Positions 34,688 through 43,321 of a stretch of DNA of 43,661 nt are shown piece after piece (position 1 is the first letter of the stretch; each line of letters begins with the position of its first letter). The DNA is from JAXFQS01 sp034178815 (GTDB taxonomy: Bacteria > Verrucomicrobiota > Kiritimatiellia > RFP12 > DVOR01), in NCBI GenBank assembly GCA_034178815.1, contig JAXFQS010000157.1, positions 1-43,661 on the forward strand, read 5' to 3'. The translations under genes and the position numbers were made by a program. The notes below the pieces were generated by a model. It did no database searches and was not told where the DNA came from. It was given only the letters and a program-made list of their open reading frames with translations.

Positions 34688-34697
34688 AGGAGGTGAT
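34688..34697 (+). promoter_or_regulatory. Unusually strong ribosome-binding site
   Basis: AGGAGGTGAT is a full match to the consensus anti-Shine-Dalgarno complement and directly abuts the ATG at 34698, leaving an unusually short spacing of four bases after AGGAGG. Most genes here have weak or no such site, so this one stands out. Confidence 0.85.
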
Positions 34698-35105
34698 ATG
34701 GATTTGCCGCTAGTCTCGACCTATAGGGTTCCGTATGCCGACACAGATCAAATGGGCGTAATTTACTACGCCAACTATCTGGAACTTTTCGAGCGGTCGC
34801 GCAATGAGATGCTCCGGGGGTTAGGCATCACCTATCGGGAACTTGAGGCTTGGGGATTTGCGTTGCCTGTGCTTGAATCCTATGTCAAGTACCATGCACC
34901 GGGACGATATGACGATTTGCTCGAACTCCATGCGGCTTGCACCGAATACCGCGGTGTCCGCTTGAAGGTCTCGTGCGAAGTTAGACGAGACGGACAACTT
35001 TTAGCAGAAGGGTACACAATCCACGCCTTCGTCGACAAAAAACTCCGCCCCGTACGACCGACAACCGAGGTGCTAACCCGCCTCGGTCTGCTTCCTAACG
35101 CCTGA
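34698..35105 (+). CDS. YbgC-like acyl-CoA thioesterase
   Basis: This 135-aa single hotdog-domain protein has the 4-hydroxybenzoyl-CoA thioesterase/YbgC signature DTDQMGVIYYANYLELFE with the catalytic Asp17, and the later VKYHAPGRYDDLLEL strand. It would hydrolyse acyl-CoA or acyl-ACP. YbgC usually lies with the tol-pal genes, but none are here. It is probably transcribed alone. Confidence 0.9.
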   Translation: MDLPLVSTYRVPYADTDQMGVIYYANYLELFERSRNEMLRGLGITYRELEAWGFALPVLESYVKYHAPGRYDDLLELHAACTEYRGVRLKVSCEVRRDGQLLAEGYTIHAFVDKKLRPVRPTTEVLTRLGLLPNA

Positions 35106-35377
35106 CTACCCCTAAGAGCCCTCTTTGTAGTTGCCCGTTCAAATCGGCACCGCCGGCGGCAAAACTGCACGCTACACAAAAGAAATCCCGACACATAACC
35201 CCGAGCAAGGCAACCATTCTGTTCCACCAAAGGTCGGCTCTGAGTGCCCCCCTCACACAGAACTCGAAGGAATGTAGCCCTCCAAACGGGCTGTCAATAT
35301 TGTCCGTCAAGACCGCCGTTCACGACAAGCCAACCAAATGTCCCGCCGCACCAAGCGTGAAGTCTAGCAGAATAAGA
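35106..35377. other. Intergenic region before efp
   Basis: I see no gene, tRNA or array here. A short frame on the minus strand has no recognisable motif. The efp promoter follows immediately. Confidence 0.5.
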
Positions 35378-35406
35378 TTGTCTTCTGCACGATTTTCTTG
35401 TAGAAT
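35378..35406 (+). promoter_or_regulatory. Sigma70-type promoter of efp
   Basis: TTGTCT (35378-35383) and TAGAAT (35401-35406) are exactly 17 bp apart, with TG directly before the -10 hexamer. The predicted leader is about 25 nt and contains AGGAGA seven bases before ATG. Confidence 0.65.
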
Positions 35407-35437
35407 ACTCAAACGCGATTCAACAGGAGAGATTCCC

Positions 35438-36001
35438 ATGTACACAGCTTCCGACCTGAAAAAAGGCCTCAAAATCATGTACGAGGACCAGCCCTACATC
35501 ATCACCGAGTTCGACTTCAGTAAACCCGGCAAGGGTCAGGCCATCTACAACTGCAAACTCCGCAATATGCTCAACGGCTCCGGCAAGAGTTGCAGTTTCC
35601 GCTCCAATGACCGATTCGAAAAACCTGAACTCGAACAGCGCCCCCTCAACTTCTCCTACGAAGACAAGGGCACATATATCTTTACCGACGAGAACTACGA
35701 GGAGATTTCCATCTCCGCAGAAGTTCTCGGCGAGAACAAGTACTTCCTCGAAGACGGCATGGAAGTCGATGCGCTCCACTACCGTGGCAAAGTCATCGAG
35801 GTCGAACTTCCCAACTTCGTTGAGCGCAAGGTCATCAAATGCGATCCAGGCGTCAAGGGCAACACTGCCTCCGGACGTGTCACCAAGCCGGCTGAACTCG
35901 AAGGCGGCTACAAACTCGCCGTGCCGCTCTTCATCAATGAAGGCGATATCATTCGAGTTGACACCCGGAGCGGCGAATACGCCGACCGCGTCAAGGCCTA
36001 G
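35438..36001 (+). CDS. efp: Translation elongation factor P
   Basis: This 187-aa factor relieves ribosome stalling at polyproline. It has the three-domain length of bacterial EF-P and ends in VDTRSGEYADRVKA. The tip loop is SKPGKGQA with a Lys where E. coli EF-P carries its modified Lys34, but the modifying enzymes (EpmA/B or others) are not in the window. ATG 35438 is chosen for its AGGAGA site and the conserved YTASDLKKGLKIM start; the frame open to 35300 is an extension. dinG follows 6 nt later. Confidence 0.96.
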   Translation: MYTASDLKKGLKIMYEDQPYIITEFDFSKPGKGQAIYNCKLRNMLNGSGKSCSFRSNDRFEKPELEQRPLNFSYEDKGTYIFTDENYEEISISAEVLGENKYFLEDGMEVDALHYRGKVIEVELPNFVERKVIKCDPGVKGNTASGRVTKPAELEGGYKLAVPLFINEGDIIRVDTRSGEYADRVKA

Positions 36002-36007
36002 ACCAAC

Positions 36008-38380
36008 GTGTTTCCCTCCCCGGACGCTTTGCCGCCGGAAGCCCCTTTCTGGGTGCTTCAGACGCTTGAGTTGATTGCGCGGGAGGTCGATGAGAAAGCC
36101 CTTTCCGCCCAATTCGCAGAAAGGGCTTCCATTCTTCAGCGCAGACAGTTCCGCTGTGGCAGTTGGGCGGATGAAAGTTTTCCCCCTTGGACTTCCTCGG
36201 CCATTCTGCCCAAACGCGCTTTACCGCCGCTCGAAGAGTGCACGCCCCTGCCGCGAGAACTCCTGCAAGAAGCGCTGGAGCGCCTGCAGCGGGCGCACCC
36301 TTCTTTCGAACGCAGACCAGACCAAGAACGAATGGCTTACGCCGTTCTCGATGCCCTCAATCAAGGACGCCACCTCCTACTTGAAGCAGGGACAGGCGTG
36401 GGCAAAACGCTAGGCTATCTGATTCCTGCCGCGCTGTGGGCCACCTATAACGATGTTCCCATCGTCATCAGCACCAACACCCGAAACCTCCAATCCCAGT
36501 TGCTTGTGCGGGAATTGCCGACTGTCGAGACAATCCTGCGCAACATGGACGGCCTTGCCCCATTTCGTAGTACGCTCCTTAAAGGACGGGGAAACTACCT
36601 CTGCCTCCAACGCTTCGGTTCATTGTTGGAGGACGCAATCTTCAGCCTTGAACCAGCCGACTTGCGGCGTTTCGCGGAAACCATTGTCTGGAGCCTCTCC
36701 ACGGAAACGGGCGACCTCGAAGAGCTCTCAGCCCAATACGGCACCGAAAGCGACTTTCTCCTCCGCCTGTCGGCACTGCCCGAAGCCTGCACCTGCTCCA
36801 ACTGCCGCCTTGCCAAACGCTGTTTTCTGCGCAAAGCCCGCGCAAAAGCCATCCAAGCCCATATTCTGGTTGTCAACCATGCGCTGGTTTTCGCCGATCT
36901 CTCCAGCGGCGCGGGAATCTTGCCTCCACACCATCAGTTGATTCTCGATGAAGCGCATAATATCATCGATGTCGCGACAACCCATTTGAGCAACACCTTT
37001 TCTCCTAACGAGTTCGATCGTTGGCTACGACAGATAGCCCCCGCCAAGCAGACCTCGAAGGAATCCTCGCTCTACAAACGCCTCCAGCGCGAACTACCTC
37101 CAGGATCCCCGCATCCCAAAGCCGTACGGGATGCCGCGCTTACCCTTCGCCGCTGCGCAACCGAACTTTTCAAGGACGCTGCCCGCCTGCTGTCCGATAA
37201 AAGCGAGGCTACGCGCATCTCGGTTGATCCCAACGGCAGACGATCCGCCTTCAATGGGACAGCCTTCATCACGACGGAAGAACGCCTGGAAGAGGATAAA
37301 CTGCTTCGTGATCTCGGCAACTTTACCAATGCCTGCGGGCGTTTGGCCGACCCCATCAAGCAGGCTGTACAGTCACTGGCAGCTATCCGCCTGGGGCAGC
37401 AGACAGTCGGCTATGCGGATGAACTTCCCGGTCTGTTGCAAAGCGTGCTGACGAAACTCGACGAATACAACATCGGCGTGCAGTTCCTCGTAGAAGCAAC
37501 CGACCCGTCCACCATCTACTGGGTCGAGAAATGCGCTAAGTCGGCATCGTGGAATGCCGCGCCGCTGAAGATTGCGTCCCGACTCTCAAAGGAACTCTTT
37601 TCCAAACTTTCCACCGCACTGCTGACCTCTGCGACCCTCCGAACCAGCGTCGACTTCTCCCATTTTGCCCGTTCTTGTGGAATTGCGTTCGAGCGAGACA
37701 AACTCGACTCTATGGCGGTCGGAAGCCCATTCGACTACTTCCGGCAATGCCGAGTTTTTGCGCTCGACTATCTTCCCGAACCCACACAAGCGGAGGAGTA
37801 CACACAAGCCCTTGCGGAGGTGATTTGCGCGGCAGCAGACCATCACCGAGGGCGGACGCTTGTTCTGTTTACGAGCAATCAGATGCTCCAACAAACGGCA
37901 CAACTTTGCGAGGCGAGGCTGGCATCGGCGGGCATCTCGCTTTTGCAGCAAACTGCCAATTCGAGCCGCGACCACCTGACGCGGCTCTTCCTTGAACGGG
38001 GGACGGCGGTGCTATTCGGCGTGAGTTCATTCTGGGAAGGATTCGATGTGCCCGGCGAGCGCTTGAGTTGTGTCGTTATTGCCCGGCTTCCTTTTCCATC
38101 CTTGGGCGACCCCATCCTTGAGGCCCGATGCGAAGCCATTCGTCTGGAAGGTAAGTCTGACTTCGCGGAATACACGCTGCCGGAAGCTGTCATCCACTTC
38201 CGCCAGGGCTTTGGCCGCCTCATCCGTAGCAGGAGCGACAAGGGCGATGTCATCATTACCGACCCCCGCCTCTGCACCCAACGCTACGGTGCCGTCTTCC
38301 GCAAAGCCTTGCCGACTGCCGTCCGCCGAATCGCATCCCCTCAAGCATTTGCCGAAGCCCTCGCCACGCCTTTCTTCTAA
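36008..38380 (+). CDS. dinG: DinG/XPD-family Fe-S DNA helicase
   Basis: This 790-aa superfamily 2 helicase has the Walker A motif GTGVGKT at 128-134 and a DEAH box at 314-317. Between them sits a [4Fe-4S] set of four cysteines (C261, C263, C266, C272: CTCSNCRLAKRC), the mark of XPD/DinG enzymes that unwind DNA 5'-3'. C-terminal motifs include SSFWEGFDVPGERLSCVVIARLPF and QGFGRLIRSRSDKGDV. The N-terminal 100 residues do not match a known exonuclease domain. The GTG start is six bases after efp and within one of the rare ACGT sites; an internal start further downstream cannot be excluded. DinG helps to resolve R-loops and replication conflicts. Confidence 0.9.
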   Translation: MFPSPDALPPEAPFWVLQTLELIAREVDEKALSAQFAERASILQRRQFRCGSWADESFPPWTSSAILPKRALPPLEECTPLPRELLQEALERLQRAHPSFERRPDQERMAYAVLDALNQGRHLLLEAGTGVGKTLGYLIPAALWATYNDVPIVISTNTRNLQSQLLVRELPTVETILRNMDGLAPFRSTLLKGRGNYLCLQRFGSLLEDAIFSLEPADLRRFAETIVWSLSTETGDLEELSAQYGTESDFLLRLSALPEACTCSNCRLAKRCFLRKARAKAIQAHILVVNHALVFADLSSGAGILPPHHQLILDEAHNIIDVATTHLSNTFSPNEFDRWLRQIAPAKQTSKESSLYKRLQRELPPGSPHPKAVRDAALTLRRCATELFKDAARLLSDKSEATRISVDPNGRRSAFNGTAFITTEERLEEDKLLRDLGNFTNACGRLADPIKQAVQSLAAIRLGQQTVGYADELPGLLQSVLTKLDEYNIGVQFLVEATDPSTIYWVEKCAKSASWNAAPLKIASRLSKELFSKLSTALLTSATLRTSVDFSHFARSCGIAFERDKLDSMAVGSPFDYFRQCRVFALDYLPEPTQAEEYTQALAEVICAAADHHRGRTLVLFTSNQMLQQTAQLCEARLASAGISLLQQTANSSRDHLTRLFLERGTAVLFGVSSFWEGFDVPGERLSCVVIARLPFPSLGDPILEARCEAIRLEGKSDFAEYTLPEAVIHFRQGFGRLIRSRSDKGDVIITDPRLCTQRYGAVFRKALPTAVRRIASPQAFAEALATPFF

Positions 38381-38424
38381 GCATTTTTCCCGAGACCAAC
38401 CTGTCCACCCATCGCGGAATGGCG

Positions 38425-38453
38425 TTGAAATGGTTTGGCAGGTTTGCTATACT
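38425..38453 (+). promoter_or_regulatory. Extended -10 promoter of leuS
   Basis: TTGAAA (38425-38430) and TATACT (38448-38453) with a 17-bp spacer, plus TG one base before the -10 in the string GTTTGCTAT. It gives a leader of about 22 nt. Confidence 0.7.
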
Positions 38454-38481
38454 TTCGGGAATCAATTGGAGTGTTTGATCC

Positions 38482-40983
38482 ATGGAAGAGAAATACCCTT
38501 TTCACGATATTGAACCCAAGTGGCAACTGTGGTGGGACGAGCAGGGCACCTTCGCCTGCGATACCGCTGCAACGCAGAAGCCCAAATTTTACTGTCTGAC
38601 AATGTTTCCCTACCCATCCGGCAAAATGCATGTCGGGCACGGGCGGAATTACATTATGGGCGATGTCATCACGCGCTACAAGACCATGAAAGGTTTCAAT
38701 GTCCTCTCCCCCATGGGGTGGGACTCTTTCGGTCTTCCGGCTGAAAATGCGGCCAAGAAGTTCGGTGTCCACCCGCACGACTGGACGGTCAAGAATATCG
38801 CGCAGATGAAGCGGCAAATCCGTTCGTGGGGTGTCGGCTACGACTGGCGCCGCGAACTCGCCACCTGCCATCCCGATTACTACCGCTGGACGCAGTGGGT
38901 CTTTCTCCAGGCCTACAAACTGGGCATTGCCTATCAGAAGAAGGCCCCCGTCAACTGGTGTCCACTCTGCACCAATCTCGCCAACGAAGAGGTGACCGCT
39001 GATGGTCACTGCGTCCGCTGCGGACGCCCCGTCGAGAAGAAGAATCTCGACCAATGGTTCTTCAAAATCACCGCCTACGCGCAACGCCTGCTCGACGATC
39101 TCAAACTCCTCGACCAATGGCCCGAGAAGGTTCGACAGATGCAGGCCAACTGGATTGGCCGAAGCGAAGGCACGAAAGTCCGCTTTACCGTCACCGAGAC
39201 GGGCGACGACTGTACCGTCTTCACCACCCGCCCCGACACCATCTACGGGGTCACCTTTATGGCCATCGCCCCCGAGCATCCGTTGGTGCGCAAACTCTGC
39301 GCCGACAACCCTGCCGTACTCGACTTCTGCAAGCGCCAAGCCTTGATTCCCGCCGCCGAGCGGGCTGCCGACGCCACCAAGAAAGAGGGGGTTTTCACCG
39401 GCTTCCACCTGACCAACCCCTACAACGGCGATACGGATGTCCAGCTTTGGGTCACCAACTATGTCCTGATGGACTACGGCACCGGGGCCGTCATGGCCGT
39501 TCCCACGCACGACCAGCGAGACTTCGACTTCGCTACCAAATACAACCTCCCCAAGAAAGTCGTCATCCAAAATCCCCAAGGCGACCTCAATCCCGAGACG
39601 ATGGCCGCTGCTTACGAGGAAGAGGGGAAGTTGGTAAACTCCTCTCAATTCAATGGTATCAACAACCGGGAGGCCATCTCGGCAATAACCGACTACGGCA
39701 TCAAGCAAGGATTCGCCGAGCGGTGCATCAACTTCCGCATCAGAGACTGGAATGTCGCCCGCCAGCGCTACTGGGGTGCCCCGATTCCGATTGTCCACTG
39801 CCCCCACTGCGGCGCCGTTCCCGTACCCGAAGAGCAGTTGCCCGTACGCCTTCCCGACGATGTCGACTTCCAGTCCGAAAACGGCAATCCTCTCGCGCGG
39901 TGCGAACACTTCGTCAACACCACCTGCCCCAAGTGCGGTTCGCCCGCCAAACGCGAGACCGATACCCTCGCCCAATGGCTTTGCTCCTGCTGGTACTTCC
40001 TACGCTACATCGATCCGCGCAATACCGAAAAGGCCTTCGACAAGGAGCTCGTCGCCCGATGGATGCCCGTCGACCAATATATCGGCGGCGTCGAGCACGC
40101 CGTGCTCCACCTGCTCTACTCTCGCTTCGTCGTCAAGATCCTCAAAGACGCCGGAGCCTGTGACATCGACGAGCCCTTCAAGGCGCTCTTCACCCAAGGT
40201 ATGATCTGCAAACGCGCCGAGAAGGACGGCAAACTCTACAAAATGAGCAAGTCTGTCGGCAACATTGTCTCTCCAGACGAACTGATCGAGAACTACGGAG
40301 CCGATACCGTCCGCCTCTACACCCTTTTCATTGGCCCCCCCGAACTCGACGCCGAATGGCAAGATGCAGGCATCCAAGGCCCCTTCCGATTCCTCAACCG
40401 CATCTGGAAAGCCGTCTGGAAAGCCAAGCCCTTCCTGCCCCCCCGCGGAACCCCCGTCAACCAAGCCGAACTCTCCCCGGAAGGCAAAGAACTGCGCCGG
40501 AAACTCCACGAAACCGTACGCAGCGTGACCGATTCCATCGAGCACGGATTCCGCTTCAATACCGCCATCGCCCAAATTATGGAGTTGATGAACCAGATTG
40601 AAGGCGCGAAAATTTCAGAAGCCTCGGATGCTACTGACAAAGCGCTTCTCCGGGAGGCCTTGGTGCTCACCGTCCGACTCCTTTCTCCCTTTACGCCGCA
40701 CATAGCCGAAGAATTGTGGCGCGAACTGGGATACGAAACCGGCATCATGGATGCTGGCTGGCCAGAAGTCGATTCCAATGCCCTCAAGCAGGATAGCATT
40801 GAGATTGTGCTTCAGGTCAACGGCAAGTTCAAAGGCAAGTTGACCATTCCCGCGGATGCCAGCCGAGAAGCCACCCAAGCCCTTGCACTGGCTGCCCCGG
40901 CCATCGCCAAAGCCGTGGATGGGTTGACCGTGCGCAAAGTCATCGTCGTTCCCAAGCGCTTAGTCAACATCGCCGCGAGTTAG
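38482..40983 (+). CDS. leuS: Leucyl-tRNA synthetase
   Basis: This 833-aa class I synthetase charges tRNA-Leu. The HIGH motif is HVGH at 50-53, the KMSKS motif is at 587-591, the zinc-binding CPLCTNLANEEV region follows the insertion point, and the CP1 editing domain has TTRPDTIYGVTFMAIAPEHP. A second zinc-ribbon-like segment (CPHCGAVPVPEEQLP) and the WYFLRYIDPRN block are also typical of bacterial LeuRS. The C-terminal VNGKFKGKL domain is present, so the protein is complete. The start ATG follows a weak GGAG. Confidence 0.98.
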   Translation: MEEKYPFHDIEPKWQLWWDEQGTFACDTAATQKPKFYCLTMFPYPSGKMHVGHGRNYIMGDVITRYKTMKGFNVLSPMGWDSFGLPAENAAKKFGVHPHDWTVKNIAQMKRQIRSWGVGYDWRRELATCHPDYYRWTQWVFLQAYKLGIAYQKKAPVNWCPLCTNLANEEVTADGHCVRCGRPVEKKNLDQWFFKITAYAQRLLDDLKLLDQWPEKVRQMQANWIGRSEGTKVRFTVTETGDDCTVFTTRPDTIYGVTFMAIAPEHPLVRKLCADNPAVLDFCKRQALIPAAERAADATKKEGVFTGFHLTNPYNGDTDVQLWVTNYVLMDYGTGAVMAVPTHDQRDFDFATKYNLPKKVVIQNPQGDLNPETMAAAYEEEGKLVNSSQFNGINNREAISAITDYGIKQGFAERCINFRIRDWNVARQRYWGAPIPIVHCPHCGAVPVPEEQLPVRLPDDVDFQSENGNPLARCEHFVNTTCPKCGSPAKRETDTLAQWLCSCWYFLRYIDPRNTEKAFDKELVARWMPVDQYIGGVEHAVLHLLYSRFVVKILKDAGACDIDEPFKALFTQGMICKRAEKDGKLYKMSKSVGNIVSPDELIENYGADTVRLYTLFIGPPELDAEWQDAGIQGPFRFLNRIWKAVWKAKPFLPPRGTPVNQAELSPEGKELRRKLHETVRSVTDSIEHGFRFNTAIAQIMELMNQIEGAKISEASDATDKALLREALVLTVRLLSPFTPHIAEELWRELGYETGIMDAGWPEVDSNALKQDSIEIVLQVNGKFKGKLTIPADASREATQALALAAPAIAKAVDGLTVRKVIVVPKRLVNIAAS

Positions 40984-40992
40984 CCTTTATCC

Positions 40993-42081
40993 ATGAGGCG
41001 GCTAGGGGAGAATCTACCGGAGCCCGGCACGCATTCGCGGGGGGCAACACAACTCGCCGATATTCCTTATTGCCTGAATATCTTCCCAGGGGAACATTGG
41101 CAGGAAGCCTTCGCCGTCATTCGCGACCGCGTCCCCGTGATTCGAGAACGAATTGGCTGCCGCGATTGCCACTTTGCGCTTGGGTTGCGCCTATCAGCAC
41201 AGGCTGTTCGCGAGATGGATTTGCCGGCATTCCGCCGTTATGTCGATGGAGAAGGCTTGCGTGTGGTCACGGTCAATGCCTTCCCTTTCGGGCGGTTCCA
41301 CCAAACACGCGTCAAGGAGCAGGTTTATGCTCCCGACTGGTCAACTGTCGAGCGTACGGACTACACGCTTCGAGTACTCGATGTCCTCCAGGAATTGCTT
41401 CCCGCGAACACCCTTGGCTCCGTCTCGACGGTTCCTCTGGGTTACGGTTCCGGGACTGCCTTCAACATAGAACAGGCCCGGCGAAACCTCCAGCGATGTT
41501 GCCAAGCGATTAGCAGGTCAGTAGTCCTTGCGCTTGAACCGGAGCCCGACTGCTTTTTGAGCCGAACTGAGGATGTTATTCGCTTCTTCTCCACTTGGTC
41601 TGCCCCCAAACAGTTGGGCATTTGCTTTGACCTCTGCCACCAATTCGTTGAGTTCGAGGATATTCTCGTTTCACTCGACTCCCTAATCAAGGCGGACATT
41701 CCCGTGGGCAAAGTCCATCTTTCCGTCGCGCCGGCTTTTGCCTATGATGATCCCGAACGGTTGCATTTTGCGCACGATACGGTTTACCTTCACCAAGCCC
41801 GGCTCAAACGCACGGATGGAGTAGTTTTGCCGATTCTCGACGCATCCGAGGAAAGTTTGGCGCACCTGCCTCCTGGTGAACTACGCATCCACTATCATAT
41901 TCCCCTAAGCCTTAACCCCATTCCCCAACCCATCGCGGATCGTCTGCTTGAATTGCGGCTCCCGATGGAAATCGAGACCTACACTTTCGATGTACTCCCT
42001 GACTCCTGTCGTTCTCGGACACTGGAGGAGCAGATTGTCTCCGAATACCGTGCCGTGGCCAAAAGTTTCCATCTGACATGA
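40993..42081 (+). CDS. eboE: EboE-like metabolite-traffic protein
   Basis: This 362-aa TIM-barrel (xylose isomerase-like) protein matches the EboE pattern: YCLNIFPGEHW near the N-terminus, LGLRLSAQAVRE, VVTVNAFPFGRFHQTRVKEQVYAPDWSTVERTDYTLRVLDVLQELLP, and GSVSTVPLGYGSG. EboE is encoded in eboABCDEF clusters where it is proposed to take part in moving or processing a prenylated metabolite, but its reaction is unknown. None of the other ebo genes is seen here. It starts nine bases after leuS and overlaps the next gene by 4 nt. Confidence 0.85.
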   Translation: MRRLGENLPEPGTHSRGATQLADIPYCLNIFPGEHWQEAFAVIRDRVPVIRERIGCRDCHFALGLRLSAQAVREMDLPAFRRYVDGEGLRVVTVNAFPFGRFHQTRVKEQVYAPDWSTVERTDYTLRVLDVLQELLPANTLGSVSTVPLGYGSGTAFNIEQARRNLQRCCQAISRSVVLALEPEPDCFLSRTEDVIRFFSTWSAPKQLGICFDLCHQFVEFEDILVSLDSLIKADIPVGKVHLSVAPAFAYDDPERLHFAHDTVYLHQARLKRTDGVVLPILDASEESLAHLPPGELRIHYHIPLSLNPIPQPIADRLLELRLPMEIETYTFDVLPDSCRSRTLEEQIVSEYRAVAKSFHLT

Positions 42082-42653
42082 ACGCACAAGTCCTCATTCT
42101 GACCGCATCCCCCAACCCTTGCGGCAACTCGCGAACCATGGCCAAAGAGTTTGCCGACAAGGCCGTGGAGTATGGCGCCACTGTCATCTGGCGGCACCTC
42201 TCCGAACTGCCCGGAGAAGGATGCCGCTCCTGCGAAGCGTGCCGAACCGTCAGCGAATGTTGTGTCGTTGAAGATGCCCTTGGAGAGACGATGAATCAGA
42301 TGCGGAAGGCGGATGTCATCGTGATTGCCGCCCCGGTATGGTTCCTCGAACTTCCAGCCTCTCTGCGCCGTCTGGTGGAACGTTGGCATTCGCTGATTGC
42401 GCCCGACCGTTCCCCCAGACTGCCCTCCGGGAAACGGGGGGTGTTGTTGCTGTCGCAAGGTGCTCCCGCCGACCGTTATGCCGACCTGCCGCAACGCTAT
42501 GCGAAAATATTTTCAATACTTGGAATTCACGAGGTGGGAATCGTCCGGCACTGCGATGCGCACCAATGGCCGGTGGACGAGCGAATCGAGATTCTCGACG
42601 ATGTGCGCGATGCCGCCCAGGCGGCGCTTTGCCCGGATGCTCCTCAAGCTTAG
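42078..42653 (+). CDS. NADPH-dependent FMN reductase family protein with Cys cluster
   Basis: This 191-aa flavodoxin-fold protein has the N-terminal FMN phosphate loop TASPNPCGNSRTM, then a cysteine-rich insert CRSCEACRTVSECC (C49, C52, C55, C61, C62) like the iron-sulfur flavoproteins of anaerobes, and APVWFLELPASLRRLVERW. It would transfer electrons between NAD(P)H or ferredoxin and FMN. Its ATGA overlap with the EboE-like gene suggests a common job. One of the rare ACGT sites occurs in its coding sequence. Confidence 0.88.
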   Translation: MNAQVLILTASPNPCGNSRTMAKEFADKAVEYGATVIWRHLSELPGEGCRSCEACRTVSECCVVEDALGETMNQMRKADVIVIAAPVWFLELPASLRRLVERWHSLIAPDRSPRLPSGKRGVLLLSQGAPADRYADLPQRYAKIFSILGIHEVGIVRHCDAHQWPVDERIEILDDVRDAAQAALCPDAPQA

Positions 42654-42693
42654 CCCTTGACTCTAACCGACTCCAATCCGAAAGGTTCCTAAC

Positions 42694-43245
42694 ATGAAGC
42701 GTATTCTCCTGCTCTGCGTCCTACTGACTCTCGGCTCGATTCCATGCCGCGCGGCGGAAACCAGGCCCCCGTCAACCACCTCCCTATTCGAGCAACATCT
42801 CGGGGGCGAACTAATCAACCGGGCAAAACAAAAGAAGGTCACCAAAGACGCACTTGACGGGAAGATTGTCGGCATCTACTTCTCGGCACACTGGTGTCCT
42901 CCTTGCCGGGCCTTCACCCCGAAACTAGTCACCGCCTACAAGCAGATCCAGAAGCGCCATCCCAACAAATTCGAACTCGTATTCGTCTCTCTCGATCGTT
43001 CCGAGAAGGCGATGTTCGAGTATATGAAGGAGACACAGATGCCCTGGTTGGCGGTTCCCTTCCCCGTACTCAAACAACTAGCCCCTGCCAACACCTATCA
43101 AGTCCAAGGCATTCCCACACTCCTCATACTCGACTCAAAGGGTACCCCCATCACACGCAACGGCCGGGGCGATATCCAAACAAAAGGCGCCAAGGCCTTT
43201 GACACCTGGCGCACCAATGCCAACCAACCAAAGCAATCCAATTAA
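42694..43245 (+). CDS. Secreted thioredoxin-like (nucleoredoxin/tryparedoxin-type) protein
   Basis: This 183-aa exported protein has a signal peptide (KRILLLCVLLTLGSIPCRA), then a thioredoxin fold with the WCPPC active site (C68, C71), FVSLDRSEKAMFEYM and a cis-Pro loop GIPTLLILD. The FSAHWCPPCRAFTPKL context and long helix insert resemble nucleoredoxin/tryparedoxin-like families more than classical thioredoxin. It probably reduces disulfides outside the cytoplasm. AAAGG is eight bases before ATG. Confidence 0.9.
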   Translation: MKRILLLCVLLTLGSIPCRAAETRPPSTTSLFEQHLGGELINRAKQKKVTKDALDGKIVGIYFSAHWCPPCRAFTPKLVTAYKQIQKRHPNKFELVFVSLDRSEKAMFEYMKETQMPWLAVPFPVLKQLAPANTYQVQGIPTLLILDSKGTPITRNGRGDIQTKGAKAFDTWRTNANQPKQSN

Positions 43246-43258
43246 ATCCATATTGAAC

Positions 43259-43287
43259 TGGACAAGGTACGCACCGTTTGCTATCTT
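43259..43287 (+). promoter_or_regulatory. Extended -10 promoter of etfB
   Basis: TGGACA (43259-43264) and TATCTT (43282-43287) are 17 bp apart, with TG in the shared GTTTGCTAT string. An AAGGTAGG site precedes the start codon. Confidence 0.6.
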
Positions 43288-43321
43288 TCCAAGCAAGGAT
43301 TTTCCCCAAAAGGTAGGCACC

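Noticed and set aside
38377..39975. 532-codon open frame on the minus strand opposite leuS
   Set aside because: Composition is that of an antisense shadow; LeuRS motifs are on the plus strand and the frame also runs over the leuS promoter.
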